A stretch of 64,000 nucleotides of DNA from Streptomyces populi (GCF_002911015.1 NZ_KZ626851.1:60647-124646), one strand, 5' to 3'; shown: positions 38,751-50,276, counted from the stretch's first letter. The notes: generated from the letters alone by a model not told the origin. A program made the numbers and translations.

Positions 38751-39395
38751 GTGAGTGATAAAGAACCAGCGGAATCCATGCGCGCGCGCATACGGGCGGG
38801 GGACCGGGCGGCGTTCGCCGAGCTCTACGACCAGTACGCGCGGGCGGTCTACAACCATGCCCTGAGGCTGACCGGCAATTGGTCACAGGCCGAGGAGGTC
38901 ATGTCCGAGACGTTCCTCGCCGCCTGGCGGGGCCGGGAACGGGTAGAGCCGGAGGGTGGTTCGTTGAGCCCTTGGCTGCTCGGCATCGCCACGCACAAGG
39001 CGCGCAACGCCAACCGGAGTCTGCGTCGACGGCTCGCCTTCCTCGCGCGCAGCCCACAGCCGCGTCCCGTGGAGGACTTCGCGGAGGAGACGGCAGGGCG
39101 GATCGACGACGCCCGTCGGCTCGCGCTGGTCCACCAGGCGCTGGGCCGGTTGCGCCGCCAGGAGCGTGAGGTGTTCGCGCTGTGCGTGTCGGCCGGCCTC
39201 GACTACCGGCAGGCCGCGCAGACGCTCGGTGTCCCCGTGGGCACCGTACGGTCGAGGCTGTCGCGCGCCCGGGCCCGGCTCGCCCGGCTCAGCTCAGAGC
39301 AGGACGGTGCGAGGACGGAACCTCCCGGCCCCCGTGGAGAGATGGAGAGTGAGGCCGCGTTCGCGGCCCTGTTCCTGCAGGAGGAGACCCGATGA
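38751..39395 (+). CDS. ECF RNA polymerase sigma factor
   Basis: 214 residues. Region 2 is AFAELYDQYARAVYNHALRL with AEEVMSETFLAAWR; region 4 is RQEREVFALCVSAGLDYRQA and VPVGTVRSRLSRARARL. The GTG at 38751 has GGAGAG about 10 bases upstream; the longer open frame before it includes the IS remnant and is not coding. Its stop overlaps the next gene (ATGA). It redirects RNA polymerase to a small set of promoters, probably controlled by the protein encoded downstream. Confidence 0.92.
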   Translation: MSDKEPAESMRARIRAGDRAAFAELYDQYARAVYNHALRLTGNWSQAEEVMSETFLAAWRGRERVEPEGGSLSPWLLGIATHKARNANRSLRRRLAFLARSPQPRPVEDFAEETAGRIDDARRLALVHQALGRLRRQEREVFALCVSAGLDYRQAAQTLGVPVGTVRSRLSRARARLARLSSEQDGARTEPPGPRGEMESEAAFAALFLQEETR

Positions 39396-40432
39396 ACGCC
39401 GACGGTCGACGGACCGAGGACGCGCTGGAGTTGCTGTCCGCGCCGGCCGAATGGGAGCTCCCGCCGGGACGACACCTCCACTACAAGGACATCCTGATGC
39501 AGCAGATCGACCAAGACCTCGGCCACGCTCCCGCCCCGGCCCCGCGCCGCCGGCTGACGCGTCCGGCCGTCCTGGTGCCCCTCGCCTCGACGGTGCTGGC
39601 CGGAGCACTCGCCGTCACCCTCACCGTCGCCGGCGGCCACGGTCCCGCGCCGACGGACCGGACCGCAACGGGCAGCGCCCGCGCCCGGAGCGCCTCCGTC
39701 ACCCTGAACCGGATCGCCGTCGCCGCCATGACCAGTGACGCCACGCCGGTCAGGGACGACCAGTTCGTGTACGTCAGGAGCCTGACGGTGGAGAACAAGG
39801 GAACCTTCGAGGGGCCCGTGGAACTCGGAGCCCCGCACACGGTGGAGACGTGGACCTCGCAGGACCCCGGGCCCCTCAAGACCCTCGGCTGGATGCGCGA
39901 GTCCGGCAAGGACGCCGTCATGCCCGACGAGACCATCCCCATCGAGTCCACCGACGCGGTCCCGGCGGGGATCGACCACCCCACGTACGCGTGGCTGTCC
40001 TCGCTGCCGACGGACCCCGACGCCCTGCTCACCCTGCTGCGCCGCGACGTCCGCGTGTCCGACGGAGAGTCCAGGGAGCAGGCCGTCTTCTCCCTGATCG
40101 GCGACCTGCTGAGTCAGACGCTCATGCCGCCGCGGAACGCCGCCGCGCTGTACAAGGCGGCCGCGAGGATACCGGGGGTCAAGGAGATTCCGGACGCCGT
40201 CGACGTGGCCGGCCGGCACGGGATCGCCATCACACGCGAGGACGCCTCCTCCGCCACGCGCGACGAGTGGATCTTCGACAAGCGCAGTCTCGCGTTCCTC
40301 GGCGCGCGCGGCTTCATCACCCACGACAAGCAGAAGGGCATCACGTCCGACACGCTGACGGGCAGCACGGCCGTGTTGCGGTGCGCCGTCGTCGACCGGC
40401 ACGGCGGGAAATCCGCGGGGACCGACAACTGA
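39392..40432 (+). CDS. CU044_5270-family membrane protein paired with sigma factor
   Basis: 346 residues: a cytoplasmic N-terminus of about 55 residues, one membrane helix (RPAVLVPLASTVLAGALAVT) and a large extracytoplasmic domain with FVYVRSLTVENKGTFEG, YAWLSSLPTDPDALLTLLRR and RIPGVKEIPDAVDVAGRHG, features of the CU044_5270 family that commonly accompanies ECF sigma factors in actinobacteria. By topology and coupling (ATGA overlap) it may act as an anti-sigma or sensor, though it lacks a recognisable zinc anti-sigma motif. Confidence 0.82.
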   Translation: MNADGRRTEDALELLSAPAEWELPPGRHLHYKDILMQQIDQDLGHAPAPAPRRRLTRPAVLVPLASTVLAGALAVTLTVAGGHGPAPTDRTATGSARARSASVTLNRIAVAAMTSDATPVRDDQFVYVRSLTVENKGTFEGPVELGAPHTVETWTSQDPGPLKTLGWMRESGKDAVMPDETIPIESTDAVPAGIDHPTYAWLSSLPTDPDALLTLLRRDVRVSDGESREQAVFSLIGDLLSQTLMPPRNAAALYKAAARIPGVKEIPDAVDVAGRHGIAITREDASSATRDEWIFDKRSLAFLGARGFITHDKQKGITSDTLTGSTAVLRCAVVDRHGGKSAGTDN

Positions 40433-40435
40433 GCA

Positions 40436-40490
40436 GCAGGGGGCGAACTCGGTGGGGGCTCAGCAGGCCCACCTCGGGTCCGCCCCCTGC
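40436..40490 (+). terminator. Terminator after the sigma-factor operon
   Basis: GCAGGGGGCG at 40436-40445 pairs with CGCCCCCTGC at 40481-40490; inside, GGTGGG (40451-40456) pairs with CCCACC (40468-40473). The nested stems start three bases after the stop codon. Confidence 0.7.
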
Positions 40491-40623
40491 CCGCCGGGGC
40501 TCGCAAGGGCTTCGATCGTGCCGGGACCAGAGACGAGGGTGGGATGATCCTGTCCTCTCCGGTGCGCCTGGCGTCGCCACGTGTTCCGGGTCGCCGGTGA
40601 CCGACGAGGAAGACGAAGGATCG

Positions 40624-41019
40624 ATGACGTTGAGCGTGGGCCGACGGGTGCGGCTGGCGGCGGATCTACGGTTGGACGGGACGGTGACCCCGGCCGGGGA
40701 GCCCCCGGAGGAGACGGGTGCCTTCACCGCCTCCGTGGCCCTGGCGGCGGGCATCGAGGGCACCGTCGAGCGTGTGGACGAGCACCACCGGCAGCAGAGC
40801 CACGAGGTCCGTGAGTACCTGCGTCTCAAGTCGCTCCTCGACGACTTCGGAGACCAGATGCCGCCGGCGAGCAGAAAGCAGCTGGAGGAACAGGTGGGGG
40901 CCTTGGAGGAGCAGTGGGACGCCTACCGGCGCCGGATGCTCCGCGTCACGGTCCGTGTCCGGCTCGACAACGGATTCGTCCTCGACGACGTCCCCGAGGA
41001 GGCTTTCGCTCCCGCCTGA
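40624..41019 (+). CDS. Hypothetical protein with central coiled coil
   Basis: 131 residues, no signal peptide. Beta-rich ends (LSVGRRVRLAADLRLDGTVT and LRVTVRVRLDNGFVLDDVPE) flank a helical, Glu/Gln/Arg-rich middle (EQVGALEEQWDAYRRRM) likely to be a coiled coil. GAAGGA precedes the ATG by 5 bases. No family recognised; single-gene unit after the sigma-factor terminator. Confidence 0.65.
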   Translation: MTLSVGRRVRLAADLRLDGTVTPAGEPPEETGAFTASVALAAGIEGTVERVDEHHRQQSHEVREYLRLKSLLDDFGDQMPPASRKQLEEQVGALEEQWDAYRRRMLRVTVRVRLDNGFVLDDVPEEAFAPA

Positions 41020-41251
41020 CCAGGCGTCGGGACGCTCGCTCTCCACCTGGGCGGGTACGCCGTCGGGCGCCCCGGCACGACGGCGCATCCGGGCGGTCCA
41101 CCATGTGCGAGCAGGCCGACCAGGACTTCGAGAAGCGGGCGACCGGCTCCGGAACAGAAGCGACGGGAAGCCCGCGACGAGGAGGAGCGCTCCGGTTCCA
41201 TGAGCTGGGAGACGGGGCCGACCCGCCGGGCGGCTCTCGTCGAAGGGCCCG

Positions 41252-41794
41252 TCACATGGGGAACGAGAAGAGCCGTACCGGTCCCGGGGGCCAGTGGGCG
41301 TCGTCATGCAGGGGCGTCACCATGGTCCGCAGCGGCATGGTCGCCAGGCGGCCCCGGGGCTGTTCGACGAGCACGTCCTTGTCCAGCGGGTGCCATCCGA
41401 GGCGCCGGTAGAGCGGTACGAGGGGAGGCCGGCAGAACAGGAGTGCGTGTCGAGGGCCCGTCGTGCGGGCGTGCTCCAGCGTGGCCGCGAGGACGAGCCG
41501 GGCCAGGCCTCGCCCCTGCATCCCGGGTGCGACGGCCACCCCGCCGACACCCACCACTTCCGTCCCGGTGCCGCCGATCGCGACGGGCAGCCGCAGCAGG
41601 CCGGCGTGTGCCACGAGCCTGCCGTCGTGTCTGATGCCGAAGTGGTCTTCTTTCGGCAGCCAGGTCAGACCGGTCCAGGCGACACCGAAGGGATCGTCGC
41701 TGTCGCCGAGGATCTCCTCCTGGTCCGCCTTCGTGTACTGGGCAAGTCGCACCACGGTCGGTGCCACCGGGGACGGGTTCTCGGACATTCCCAC
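41252..41794 (-). CDS. GNAT-family N-acetyltransferase
   Basis: 180 residues. The acetyl-CoA loop appears as VVGVGGVAVAPGMQGRGLAR, and the C-terminal part has ALLFCRPPLVPLYRRLGWH, typical GNAT features. The GTG at 41794 has GGAGAG 8 bases upstream, better placed than for the ATG at 41788. Substrate unknown; an aminoglycoside or small amine would be typical but is not shown. Single gene. Confidence 0.85.
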   Translation of the reverse strand: MGMSENPSPVAPTVVRLAQYTKADQEEILGDSDDPFGVAWTGLTWLPKEDHFGIRHDGRLVAHAGLLRLPVAIGGTGTEVVGVGGVAVAPGMQGRGLARLVLAATLEHARTTGPRHALLFCRPPLVPLYRRLGWHPLDKDVLVEQPRGRLATMPLRTMVTPLHDDAHWPPGPVRLFSFPM

Positions 41795-41934
41795 ATGATG
41801 ATCTCTCCGCCGGGCACGGGCCAAGTGATTCTCAGCCGATCCGCGCCGCTCTGAGCTGGGGGTTCAGGCCGAGCGAGGGCGGTTCGCCTTCTTCATCCGA
41901 GTCAGAGCGCATGTGGGGGGGAACAGCTGAAGGC

Positions 41935-42309
41935 ATGACCACGACGCTCGGTGCCTTTGTGCTCGGTACTCCCGACCCGCCCGCCCTGGCCGACTTCTAC
42001 CGGGCCCTGCTGGGCTGGCAGGAAGTCGATCGCGAACCGCGGTGGGTCCGCCTGAGGCATCCGGAGCGAGAACGCCCCGGACTCAGCTTCCAGTTGGAGA
42101 CCGACCACACTCCGCCGGTGTGGCCGCAGCGCCCGGGAACCCAGCAGATGCAGGCGCACCTGGACCTGCAGGTCGACGACCTGGAAGCGGAGACCGCACG
42201 GGCCTGCGCCCTGGGCGCGACGCTGGAGGACCATCAGCCCCAGAAGGACGTGAGAGTCCTCCGCGATCCTCACGGCCACCTCTTCTGCCTGTTCCTTCCA
42301 GGCGCCTGA
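41935..42309 (+). CDS. VOC/glyoxalase-like protein
   Basis: 124 residues forming one vicinal-oxygen-chelate module with two beta-alpha-beta-beta-beta repeats: FVLGTPDPPALADFYRALLG, then AHLDLQVDDLEAETARACAL and VLRDPHGHLFCLFLP. His and Glu metal ligands typical of the fold are only partly obvious, so it may be a binding protein or resistance-type dioxygenase relative. ATG at 41935 preceded by GAAGG. Confidence 0.82.
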   Translation: MTTTLGAFVLGTPDPPALADFYRALLGWQEVDREPRWVRLRHPERERPGLSFQLETDHTPPVWPQRPGTQQMQAHLDLQVDDLEAETARACALGATLEDHQPQKDVRVLRDPHGHLFCLFLPGA

Positions 42310-42514
42310 ACACGGTGCCCGCCGGCGGACGCGCAACTGGATCCGGGGCTGGACACGGGGCGGCCCACCACCACGCGCCCGAGGAATCGCGGCCCGGCCG
42401 GACCTCATCGGGGCGTCCGTGCCCGCGCCGCGGACGGCGAGCGCGAGGCCGGCGCTTTTCGGTCTCACCGGTGGCCTCGGAGGAATCGGATGTCCCGAGT
42501 CGGTGAGAACCGTG

Positions 42515-43444
42515 TCATCCGCCCAGGCGGTGCGCGAGGCGGAGCAGATCCGCCAGGTGCAGTACCCGCCCGTCGAATCCGGGGAGGGGGACATGGAGGC
42601 GCTGGGTCCAGGGGGCGGGGATCGCGTCCAGCCCGTAGTACGCCCCCGCGAGACCTCCGGTCACCGCGGCGACGGTGTCCGTGTCACCGCCGAGGTCGAT
42701 CGCGGCGCGTACCGCGTCTTCGAAGCCGGTGGTGGTGCGCAGGGCCCAGACGGCAGAACCCAGGCAGGGCCAGACGGCGCCGTTGAACTCGGTCGCCCGA
42801 TCGGGGTGCCAGTCGGGCGCGAGGACTGTGGCGTAGCGTCCGCGGTGGCCGGGATGGACGAGAGCGAGGATGTCCGGGAGCGCGGCGAGGGGGTCGGCGC
42901 CTTCGAGCGTGACGCGGACGAGTTCGTGGAAGATCGCGGTGCCTTCCCAGGCCGCGCGGTCGCCGTGGGTGAGAGCGGCGATGCGGCGGGCCGCGTCCAT
43001 GGTGGCTTCTCGGCCCGCGGGAGCGAAGTGGACCGCGGACGTCGATGCCCGCATCAAGGAGCCGTTTCCGGCGGCTCGCTGGTTGACCTGGAAATGGATC
43101 GCGGCGGCGAGGTCCCAGGGCATGCCGTTGGTGAGGACGTCTTCGGTCTGCAAGCCGATGTCCTTGGGGTCCGACGCGGCCCACCGCTGGAAGCGGGCGA
43201 AGATGTCCGGCAGATCCAGTCCGCCCCGCTCCAGCAGGGACTCCGCGACCAGGACGGCCATCTGCGTGTCGTCGGTGGCCTCCCCCGGGTCCCAGCCGCC
43301 GCCTCCGCTCATCTCGTCGCCGGCGCCCGGCACGGGAAACCGTGCGGTGAACGTTCCCGGGAGGCCGAACTCGAAGGGGGCACCCAGCGCGTCACCCACC
43401 GCTGATCCGACGACTGCGCCGACGGTCCGTTGAATCCGCTTCAT
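42515..43444 (-). CDS. ADP-ribosylglycohydrolase-family protein
   Basis: 309 residues, all-helical DraG/ARH fold. GAVVGSAVGDALGAPFEF opens the protein; metal-binding motifs are GEATDDTQMAVLV and AIDLGGDTDTVAAVTGGLAG, with the paired Asp residues for the di-magnesium site. Such enzymes remove ADP-ribose from proteins or nucleic acids. Normal length, single gene, ATG at 43444. Targets cannot be told from the neighbours. Confidence 0.9.
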   Translation of the reverse strand: MKRIQRTVGAVVGSAVGDALGAPFEFGLPGTFTARFPVPGAGDEMSGGGGWDPGEATDDTQMAVLVAESLLERGGLDLPDIFARFQRWAASDPKDIGLQTEDVLTNGMPWDLAAAIHFQVNQRAAGNGSLMRASTSAVHFAPAGREATMDAARRIAALTHGDRAAWEGTAIFHELVRVTLEGADPLAALPDILALVHPGHRGRYATVLAPDWHPDRATEFNGAVWPCLGSAVWALRTTTGFEDAVRAAIDLGGDTDTVAAVTGGLAGAYYGLDAIPAPWTQRLHVPLPGFDGRVLHLADLLRLAHRLGG

Positions 43445-43528
43445 CCGCGCAGGCTATCCGCACGGTGCGGGGCCGGATCCGATGACGGCCGGCCGGTGGA
43501 TGTCAGAGCCGCTCCGTATCCTGCGGCC

Positions 43529-44209
43529 ATGAGCGCAGGGTCATGGGCGGGCGTCCGCGAGCAGATACAGGGACTGGCGAAGGTACCGGGTGCCGATGTG
43601 GTGAACGGCATCAAGGGGCACGGGTTCTTGCTGGAGGATCCTCTCGACGAGAGCGAGTTGGCCGAGCTGGAGGAACAACTGGGCGTCCGGCTTCCGGAGG
43701 ACTACCGGGAGTTCTTGACCCAGGTCGGTGCGGGCGGTGCCGGCCCCGAGTACGGACTCTTCCCGGTGCGCCGGGTGGACGGACGATGGCGCTGGGAAGG
43801 GGACGGCGCGGATCTGGCAGACCTCACCCGGCTCTCCGAGCCGTTCCCTGTCCAGGGGCCCGATCCCGCGCTGGTCCTCGCGCTCCTGGAGGAATGCCCG
43901 GAGGAAGAGGACTTCGAGGAGATCGAGGACTTCGACCAGGCGTACGAGGCCTGGGACGAGAAGTGGGACGCGGTGATGTGGAACCCCGAGCGGACGGTCG
44001 GCGCCGTCGTCATCTGTCATCTGGGCTGTGCCTACCGCCAGTGGCTCGTCGTGAGCGGCCCCGAACGCGGTCGTATCTGGTCCGACGACCGGGTCGACGA
44101 GCGGGACCTCGAGCCGCTGCTCGGGCCGGAACAGGAGCCGATCACCTTCTCTCGCTGGTATCGGGACTGGTTGGCGGAAGCGCTCCGGACGGTCGAACAG
44201 AACGAGTGA
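43529..44209 (+). CDS. SMI1/KNR4-family protein
   Basis: 226 residues. ELAELEEQLGVRLPEDYREF, then LTQVGAGGAGPEYGLFPV are hallmarks of the SMI1/KNR4 (SUKH) fold, used in bacteria as immunity proteins or general binding proteins. The middle is strongly acidic (EECPEEEDFEEIEDFDQ). ATG at 43529. No toxin gene is evident nearby, so an immunity role is not supported here. Confidence 0.85.
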   Translation: MSAGSWAGVREQIQGLAKVPGADVVNGIKGHGFLLEDPLDESELAELEEQLGVRLPEDYREFLTQVGAGGAGPEYGLFPVRRVDGRWRWEGDGADLADLTRLSEPFPVQGPDPALVLALLEECPEEEDFEEIEDFDQAYEAWDEKWDAVMWNPERTVGAVVICHLGCAYRQWLVVSGPERGRIWSDDRVDERDLEPLLGPEQEPITFSRWYRDWLAEALRTVEQNE

Positions 44210-44399
44210 CGGACCTGGCCGACTGCCATGGCGTCGGACGACCTCGCCCCCCGGTTCCACCACCACCGACAACGAGCGACTGCCGGCCAGGACGATCGCC
44301 CGCTACGGACGCGTGCCGCCGCACGGCGAGGCCCGCCATGCCGTCTGCCGCACCGTGCGGCGTGCTGCGGTCGCGTCGGGACGGGCCCGGGCGCTTTCT

Positions 44400-46647
<2,248 letters not shown>

Positions 46648-46690
46648 TTGACATTCACAGTCCGAACGCCGCAGTTTGGGAGCGCTCCCA
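46648..46690 (+). promoter_or_regulatory. Promoter and CebR operator of the GH6 gene
   Basis: TTGACA at 46648-46653 with CAGTTT at 46672-46677 (18-base spacer) forms the promoter. TGGGAGCGCTCCCA at 46677-46690 abuts the -10 and should cover the transcription start. The implied 5' leader is about 280 bases long. Confidence 0.75.
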
Positions 46691-46966
46691 CCGCAGTGTC
46701 CTGTCCCGCCGCCACCTCGGTGACCGGTCACCGTCCGCGCGAGGCGGCGAGAAGTCCGGACCCGTACCCGGACGACGCCGCTGCACGCTCGCGCCCGGCG
46801 GTACCAGCTCCACGTCGCGCGACGCATGCGGTCGCACCATCCGCATGCCTGAACGCGACGCCCGTCCGGCGGGCTTCCCTCCGGTGCGCCCGAACGTGGC
46901 ACACCGGACGGCCGCCTGCGCCCCGCACACCATCCGTACTCGCCTGCTCTCCCCAGGAGATGGCCG

Positions 46967-49102
46967 ATGCCTTCCCGTAGACCCGATTCCACCGTGCGCC
47001 GAAGCGGATCCAAGCGGACCGCCGCTCTGGCCGTCAGTGCCCTCCTCGGCGCCCTGTCCGTCACCGCCCTCCCGGCCACCGCGAACGCGGCCGCCAAACT
47101 CGACAATCCCTACGTCGGTGCGAAGGCGTACGTGAATCCCGACTGGTCGGCCAGGGCCGCGGCCGAACCGGGCGGTTCGGCCATCTCCGACCAGCCCACC
47201 TTCGTCTGGCTGGACCGGATGGCCGCGATCCAGGGCACCGCCGACGCCCGTGGTCTGCGAGCCCACCTCGACGCGGCCAAGGCCCAGGGCGCCAACCTCG
47301 TCCAGCTGGTCATCTACGACCTGCCCGGCCGGGACTGCGCGGCCCTCGCTTCCAACGGCGAACTCGGTCCCGACGACCTGGCCACCTACCAGAGCAGCTA
47401 CATCGACCCGATCGCCTCGATCCTCGCCGACCCGGCCTACGCGAGCCTTCGGATCGTCAACCTCATCGAGCCCGACTCGCTCCCCAACCTCGTGACCAAC
47501 GCGGGCGGCACCGCCGGCTCCACGACCCAGTGCGCCACCATGAAGGCGAACGGGAACTACGAGAAGGGCGTCGGCTACGCCCTCCACACGCTCGGCGCTC
47601 TGCCCAACACCTACAACTACATCGACGCCGGCCACCACGGCTGGCTCGGCTGGGACAGCAACCTCAACCCGTCCGCCCAGGAGTTCAAGAAGGCCGCCAC
47701 CACCAGCGGCGCCACCGTGAACGACGTGGCGGGCTTCATCGTGAACACCGCCAACTACTCCGCCACCAAAGAGCCGTACGTGAAGGTGACGGACACGGTG
47801 AACGGCCAGACGGTGCGGCAGTCGAAGTGGATCGACTGGAACCAGTACGACGACGAGAGCTCGTACGCGCAGGGCCTGCGCACCGCGCTCGTCGCGCAGG
47901 GCTTCGACTCCGGCATCGGCATGCTCATCGACACCTCGCGCAACGGCTGGGGCGGTTCGGCCCGGCCGACCGGTCCCGGCCCGACGACCAGCGTCGACGC
48001 ATACGTGGACGGTGGCCGCATCGACCGGCGCATCCACGCCGGAAACTGGTGCAACCAGAGCGGGGCGGGCCTCGGCGAGCGCCCGGCGACCGCACCCGAC
48101 ACCGGAATCGACGCCTACGTGTGGGCCAAGCCTCCGGGGGAGTCGGACGGGGCCAGCCAGGCCGTCGACAACGACGAGGGCAAGGGCTTCGACCGGATGT
48201 GCGACCCCACGTACACCGGGAACGGACGCAACGGGAACAACCTCACCGGGGCCCTGCCGAACTCCCCGCTCGCCGGGCACTGGTTCTCGGCCCAGTTCCG
48301 TCAGCTGCTCGCCAACGCCAACCCGCCGCTGAGCGGATCGGGTGGCGGCGGAGGAAGCGACACGCAGGCCCCCACCGTTCCCGGTGGCCTCGCGGTCGGC
48401 TCCACCACGAGCAGCAGCGTCTCGCTGAGCTGGAGCGCGTCCACGGACAACACCGCGGTCACGGGATACGACGTCTACCGCGACGGCACCAAGGTCGGCA
48501 GCGCGACCGCCACGTCCTACACCGACAGTGGACTCACCGCCTCCACCACCTACAGCTACACCGTCAAGGCCAAGGACGCGGCCGGCAACGTCTCGGCCTC
48601 CTCCACGGCGGTGTCCGCCACCACCAAGGCATCCAGCGGGGGAGGAGGCTCGACGGGCCTCAAGGTCCAGTACAAGAACAACGACTCCTCCACCGCGGAC
48701 AACCAGGTCAAGCCGGGCCTCAAGCTGGTCAACGGCGGTTCGGCCGCGGTCGATCTGTCCAAGGTGACCGTCCGCTACTGGTTCACCGGGGAGTCCTCCT
48801 CCGCCGGCTACCAGACCTTCTGCGACTGGGCGCAGCTCGGCTGCTCCACGGTGAAGACCTCGGTCGGCGCCGTGTCCCCGAGCCGCACGGGCGCGGACCA
48901 CTACCTGGAGGTGGGCTTCAACTCCGGTTCCCTGGCGGCCGGAGCGGACAGCGGTGATCTCCAGCTGCGCATGGCCAAGTCGGACTGGTCGAACTTCAAC
49001 GAGTCCGACGACTACAGCCGCGGCACCGGCAGCTCCTACGCGGACGCGGCGAAGGTGACCGTGTACGTGTCGGGCGCCCTGGTCTGGGGCACCGAGCCGT
49101 AG
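46967..49102 (+). CDS. Secreted GH6 cellulase with FN3 and CBM3
   Basis: 711 residues. Signal peptide ends near ATANA (residue 40), then a GH6 domain (about 45-460) with LVIYDLPGRDCAAL, LIEPDSLPNLV, YNYIDAGHHGWLGW and GFIVNTANYS; the key Asp residues lie in the first and second of these. A Gly/Ser linker, a fibronectin III domain (GGLAVGSTTSSSVSLSW) and a C-terminal CBM3 (LKVQYKNNDSSTADNQVKPG to VYVSGALVWG) follow. GH6 enzymes release cellobiose from chain ends or cut internally. AGGAG lies 7 bases before the ATG. It pairs functionally with the GH5 enzyme. Confidence 0.95.
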   Translation: MPSRRPDSTVRRSGSKRTAALAVSALLGALSVTALPATANAAAKLDNPYVGAKAYVNPDWSARAAAEPGGSAISDQPTFVWLDRMAAIQGTADARGLRAHLDAAKAQGANLVQLVIYDLPGRDCAALASNGELGPDDLATYQSSYIDPIASILADPAYASLRIVNLIEPDSLPNLVTNAGGTAGSTTQCATMKANGNYEKGVGYALHTLGALPNTYNYIDAGHHGWLGWDSNLNPSAQEFKKAATTSGATVNDVAGFIVNTANYSATKEPYVKVTDTVNGQTVRQSKWIDWNQYDDESSYAQGLRTALVAQGFDSGIGMLIDTSRNGWGGSARPTGPGPTTSVDAYVDGGRIDRRIHAGNWCNQSGAGLGERPATAPDTGIDAYVWAKPPGESDGASQAVDNDEGKGFDRMCDPTYTGNGRNGNNLTGALPNSPLAGHWFSAQFRQLLANANPPLSGSGGGGGSDTQAPTVPGGLAVGSTTSSSVSLSWSASTDNTAVTGYDVYRDGTKVGSATATSYTDSGLTASTTYSYTVKAKDAAGNVSASSTAVSATTKASSGGGGSTGLKVQYKNNDSSTADNQVKPGLKLVNGGSAAVDLSKVTVRYWFTGESSSAGYQTFCDWAQLGCSTVKTSVGAVSPSRTGADHYLEVGFNSGSLAAGADSGDLQLRMAKSDWSNFNESDDYSRGTGSSYADAAKVTVYVSGALVWGTEP

Positions 49103-49119
49103 AACGGACGGAGTGGACG

Positions 49120-49147
49120 GGGGCCGGGGCGGCGACGCTCCGGCCCC
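49120..49147 (+). terminator. Stem-loop after the GH6 gene
   Basis: GGGGCCGG at 49120-49127 pairs with CCGGCCCC at 49140-49147, 17 bases after the stop codon; the 12-base loop is GC-rich. Confidence 0.6.
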
Positions 49148-49235
49148 TGCGCTGCCGGATACTCCCTTGTCACAGGCACCGCCGCAATGTCACGAATCTG
49201 TTCGAAGACCGCTCCCGCTCGGTGTGATCGGGGTG

Positions 49236-49249
49236 CGGTAGCGCTCCCA
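49236..49249 (+). promoter_or_regulatory. Imperfect CebR-type box before the lipoprotein gene
   Basis: CGGTAGCGCTCCCA matches the 14-bp CebR palindrome at 12 positions; one arm is intact and the other carries two changes. It is 45 bases before the chosen start codon. Confidence 0.55.
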
Positions 49250-49293
49250 TGAGGCACGATCACCGGGACATTCCGAATCCCGGGGGACTTCTC

Positions 49294-49980
49294 ATGGCTC
49301 ACACAGCCCGTTCACGCCGTACCACCGCCGCCCTCGCCGCTCTGTCGATCGGCGTCCTGGCCCTGACCGCATGCAACGGCGACGCCGAGAACGACGTGGC
49401 CGCCCCGAGCAAGCACGCGAGCCCTTCCGCCACGAGTGCGGGCAAGGGCACGGACAAGGGCACCGGCACGCCCTCGTCGGCTGCCCCGGGCGAAGGTGGC
49501 GACGGTGGCGGGAAGCCCTCCAGCAGCCCCAGCACCCCGGCGTCGTCGTCGAAGCCCGGGGCCGACGACGATCAGGACGGAGGTGTCGGCATGTGCGAGA
49601 CGGCCGATCTCACCTACAAGGTCACCGTCGCGTCCAGGCCCGTCAACCACGCCCTGCTGACCGCGAGCAACAAGGGCAGCGACTCCTGCCTGTTGCCGGC
49701 GAACGAGCTGGTGATCACGATTCCGGGGCTCGACGGCGCCGCCGAGCACATGGGACCCGACGGCAAGGACTGGATCCTGAAGCCCGGCGAGAGCGCGTAC
49801 GCCGGGATCATGTTCTCGCGCGCCGACACCGCGGGGGGCAAGAGTGCCGACAAGGTGGAGGTGGCGCTCACCGCTTCCGAGAGCCCGACGACCGTTCCGG
49901 TCGGCGACGGCCCCATCACGGTCAACGACAGCCAGGTCACCAGCTTCTTCGGTACCGCCGAGGACGCGCTGACCTACTGA
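49294..49980 (+). CDS. DUF4232-like lipoprotein
   Basis: 228 residues. Lipobox LALTACNG at about residue 28, a long Ser/Gly/Lys/Pro linker (to about 95), then a compact beta domain with MCETADLTYKVTVASRPVNH, LTASNKGSDSCLL and LKPGESAYAGIMFSR, the pattern of DUF4232 proteins common in Streptomyces. The ATG at 49294 has GGGGGA 7 bases upstream; the longer frame from 49249 overlaps the CebR-like box. It may be a cell-surface companion of the cellulases, inferred from shared regulation. Confidence 0.82.
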   Translation: MAHTARSRRTTAALAALSIGVLALTACNGDAENDVAAPSKHASPSATSAGKGTDKGTGTPSSAAPGEGGDGGGKPSSSPSTPASSSKPGADDDQDGGVGMCETADLTYKVTVASRPVNHALLTASNKGSDSCLLPANELVITIPGLDGAAEHMGPDGKDWILKPGESAYAGIMFSRADTAGGKSADKVEVALTASESPTTVPVGDGPITVNDSQVTSFFGTAEDALTY

Positions 49981-50080
49981 GGGTCTTCAGCGGCGCCTTT
50001 CCGGGGTGAGGGGGGCGGTGACCGAACCGAGGCGGGCCGGCCGCAGCGGCCCGCGAGCAGGCGAGGGCCAGGGCCTGTGT

Positions 50081-50105
50081 GATGTTGTGATCACTCTTTG
50101 GGTTC
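50081..50105. repeat. Left copy of 25-bp direct repeat
   Basis: Begins GATGTTGTGATCACTC and is 22 of 25 identical to 51754-51778; all three differences are T/C changes. The two copies flank the lipase-like gene. Confidence 0.75.
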
Positions 50106-50276
50106 TATGGCTTCCGCTTCTTCTGGTGGACCGGAGGCTTCACCCGACCGGCGTATGTCTCGTGCGAGGAACCGAAGGAGCTGCCGGTGGGCGCGCGGCT
50201 GGTGGCGCGCGGGGGTGAGGCGCGGTCGTACACGCATGTGCTGCGGTGTGGGGGTGCTCTTCTGAATCGCTGAGCT
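50091..50276 (+). pseudogene. Orphan reading frame fragment
   Basis: The frame after the TGA at 50088 reads FYGFRFFWWTGGFTRPAYVS then CEEPKELPVGARLVARGG, ending at the stop at 50274. Codon use is gene-like, but there is no start codon in its first part and no ribosome site. It may be the C-terminal end of a lost gene beginning inside the left direct repeat. No family recognised. Confidence 0.35.

Noticed and set aside
43529..44209. Toxin-immunity pair around the SMI1/KNR4 gene
   Set aside because: No polymorphic toxin gene or secretion-linked domain lies nearby.
48133..48150. A hairpin-type insertion in the GH6 gene (CTCCGGGGGAGTCGG)
   Set aside because: It encodes KPPGESDG, a conserved GH6 segment, so the resemblance to the in-frame elements at 18976, 32101 and 34453 is chance.
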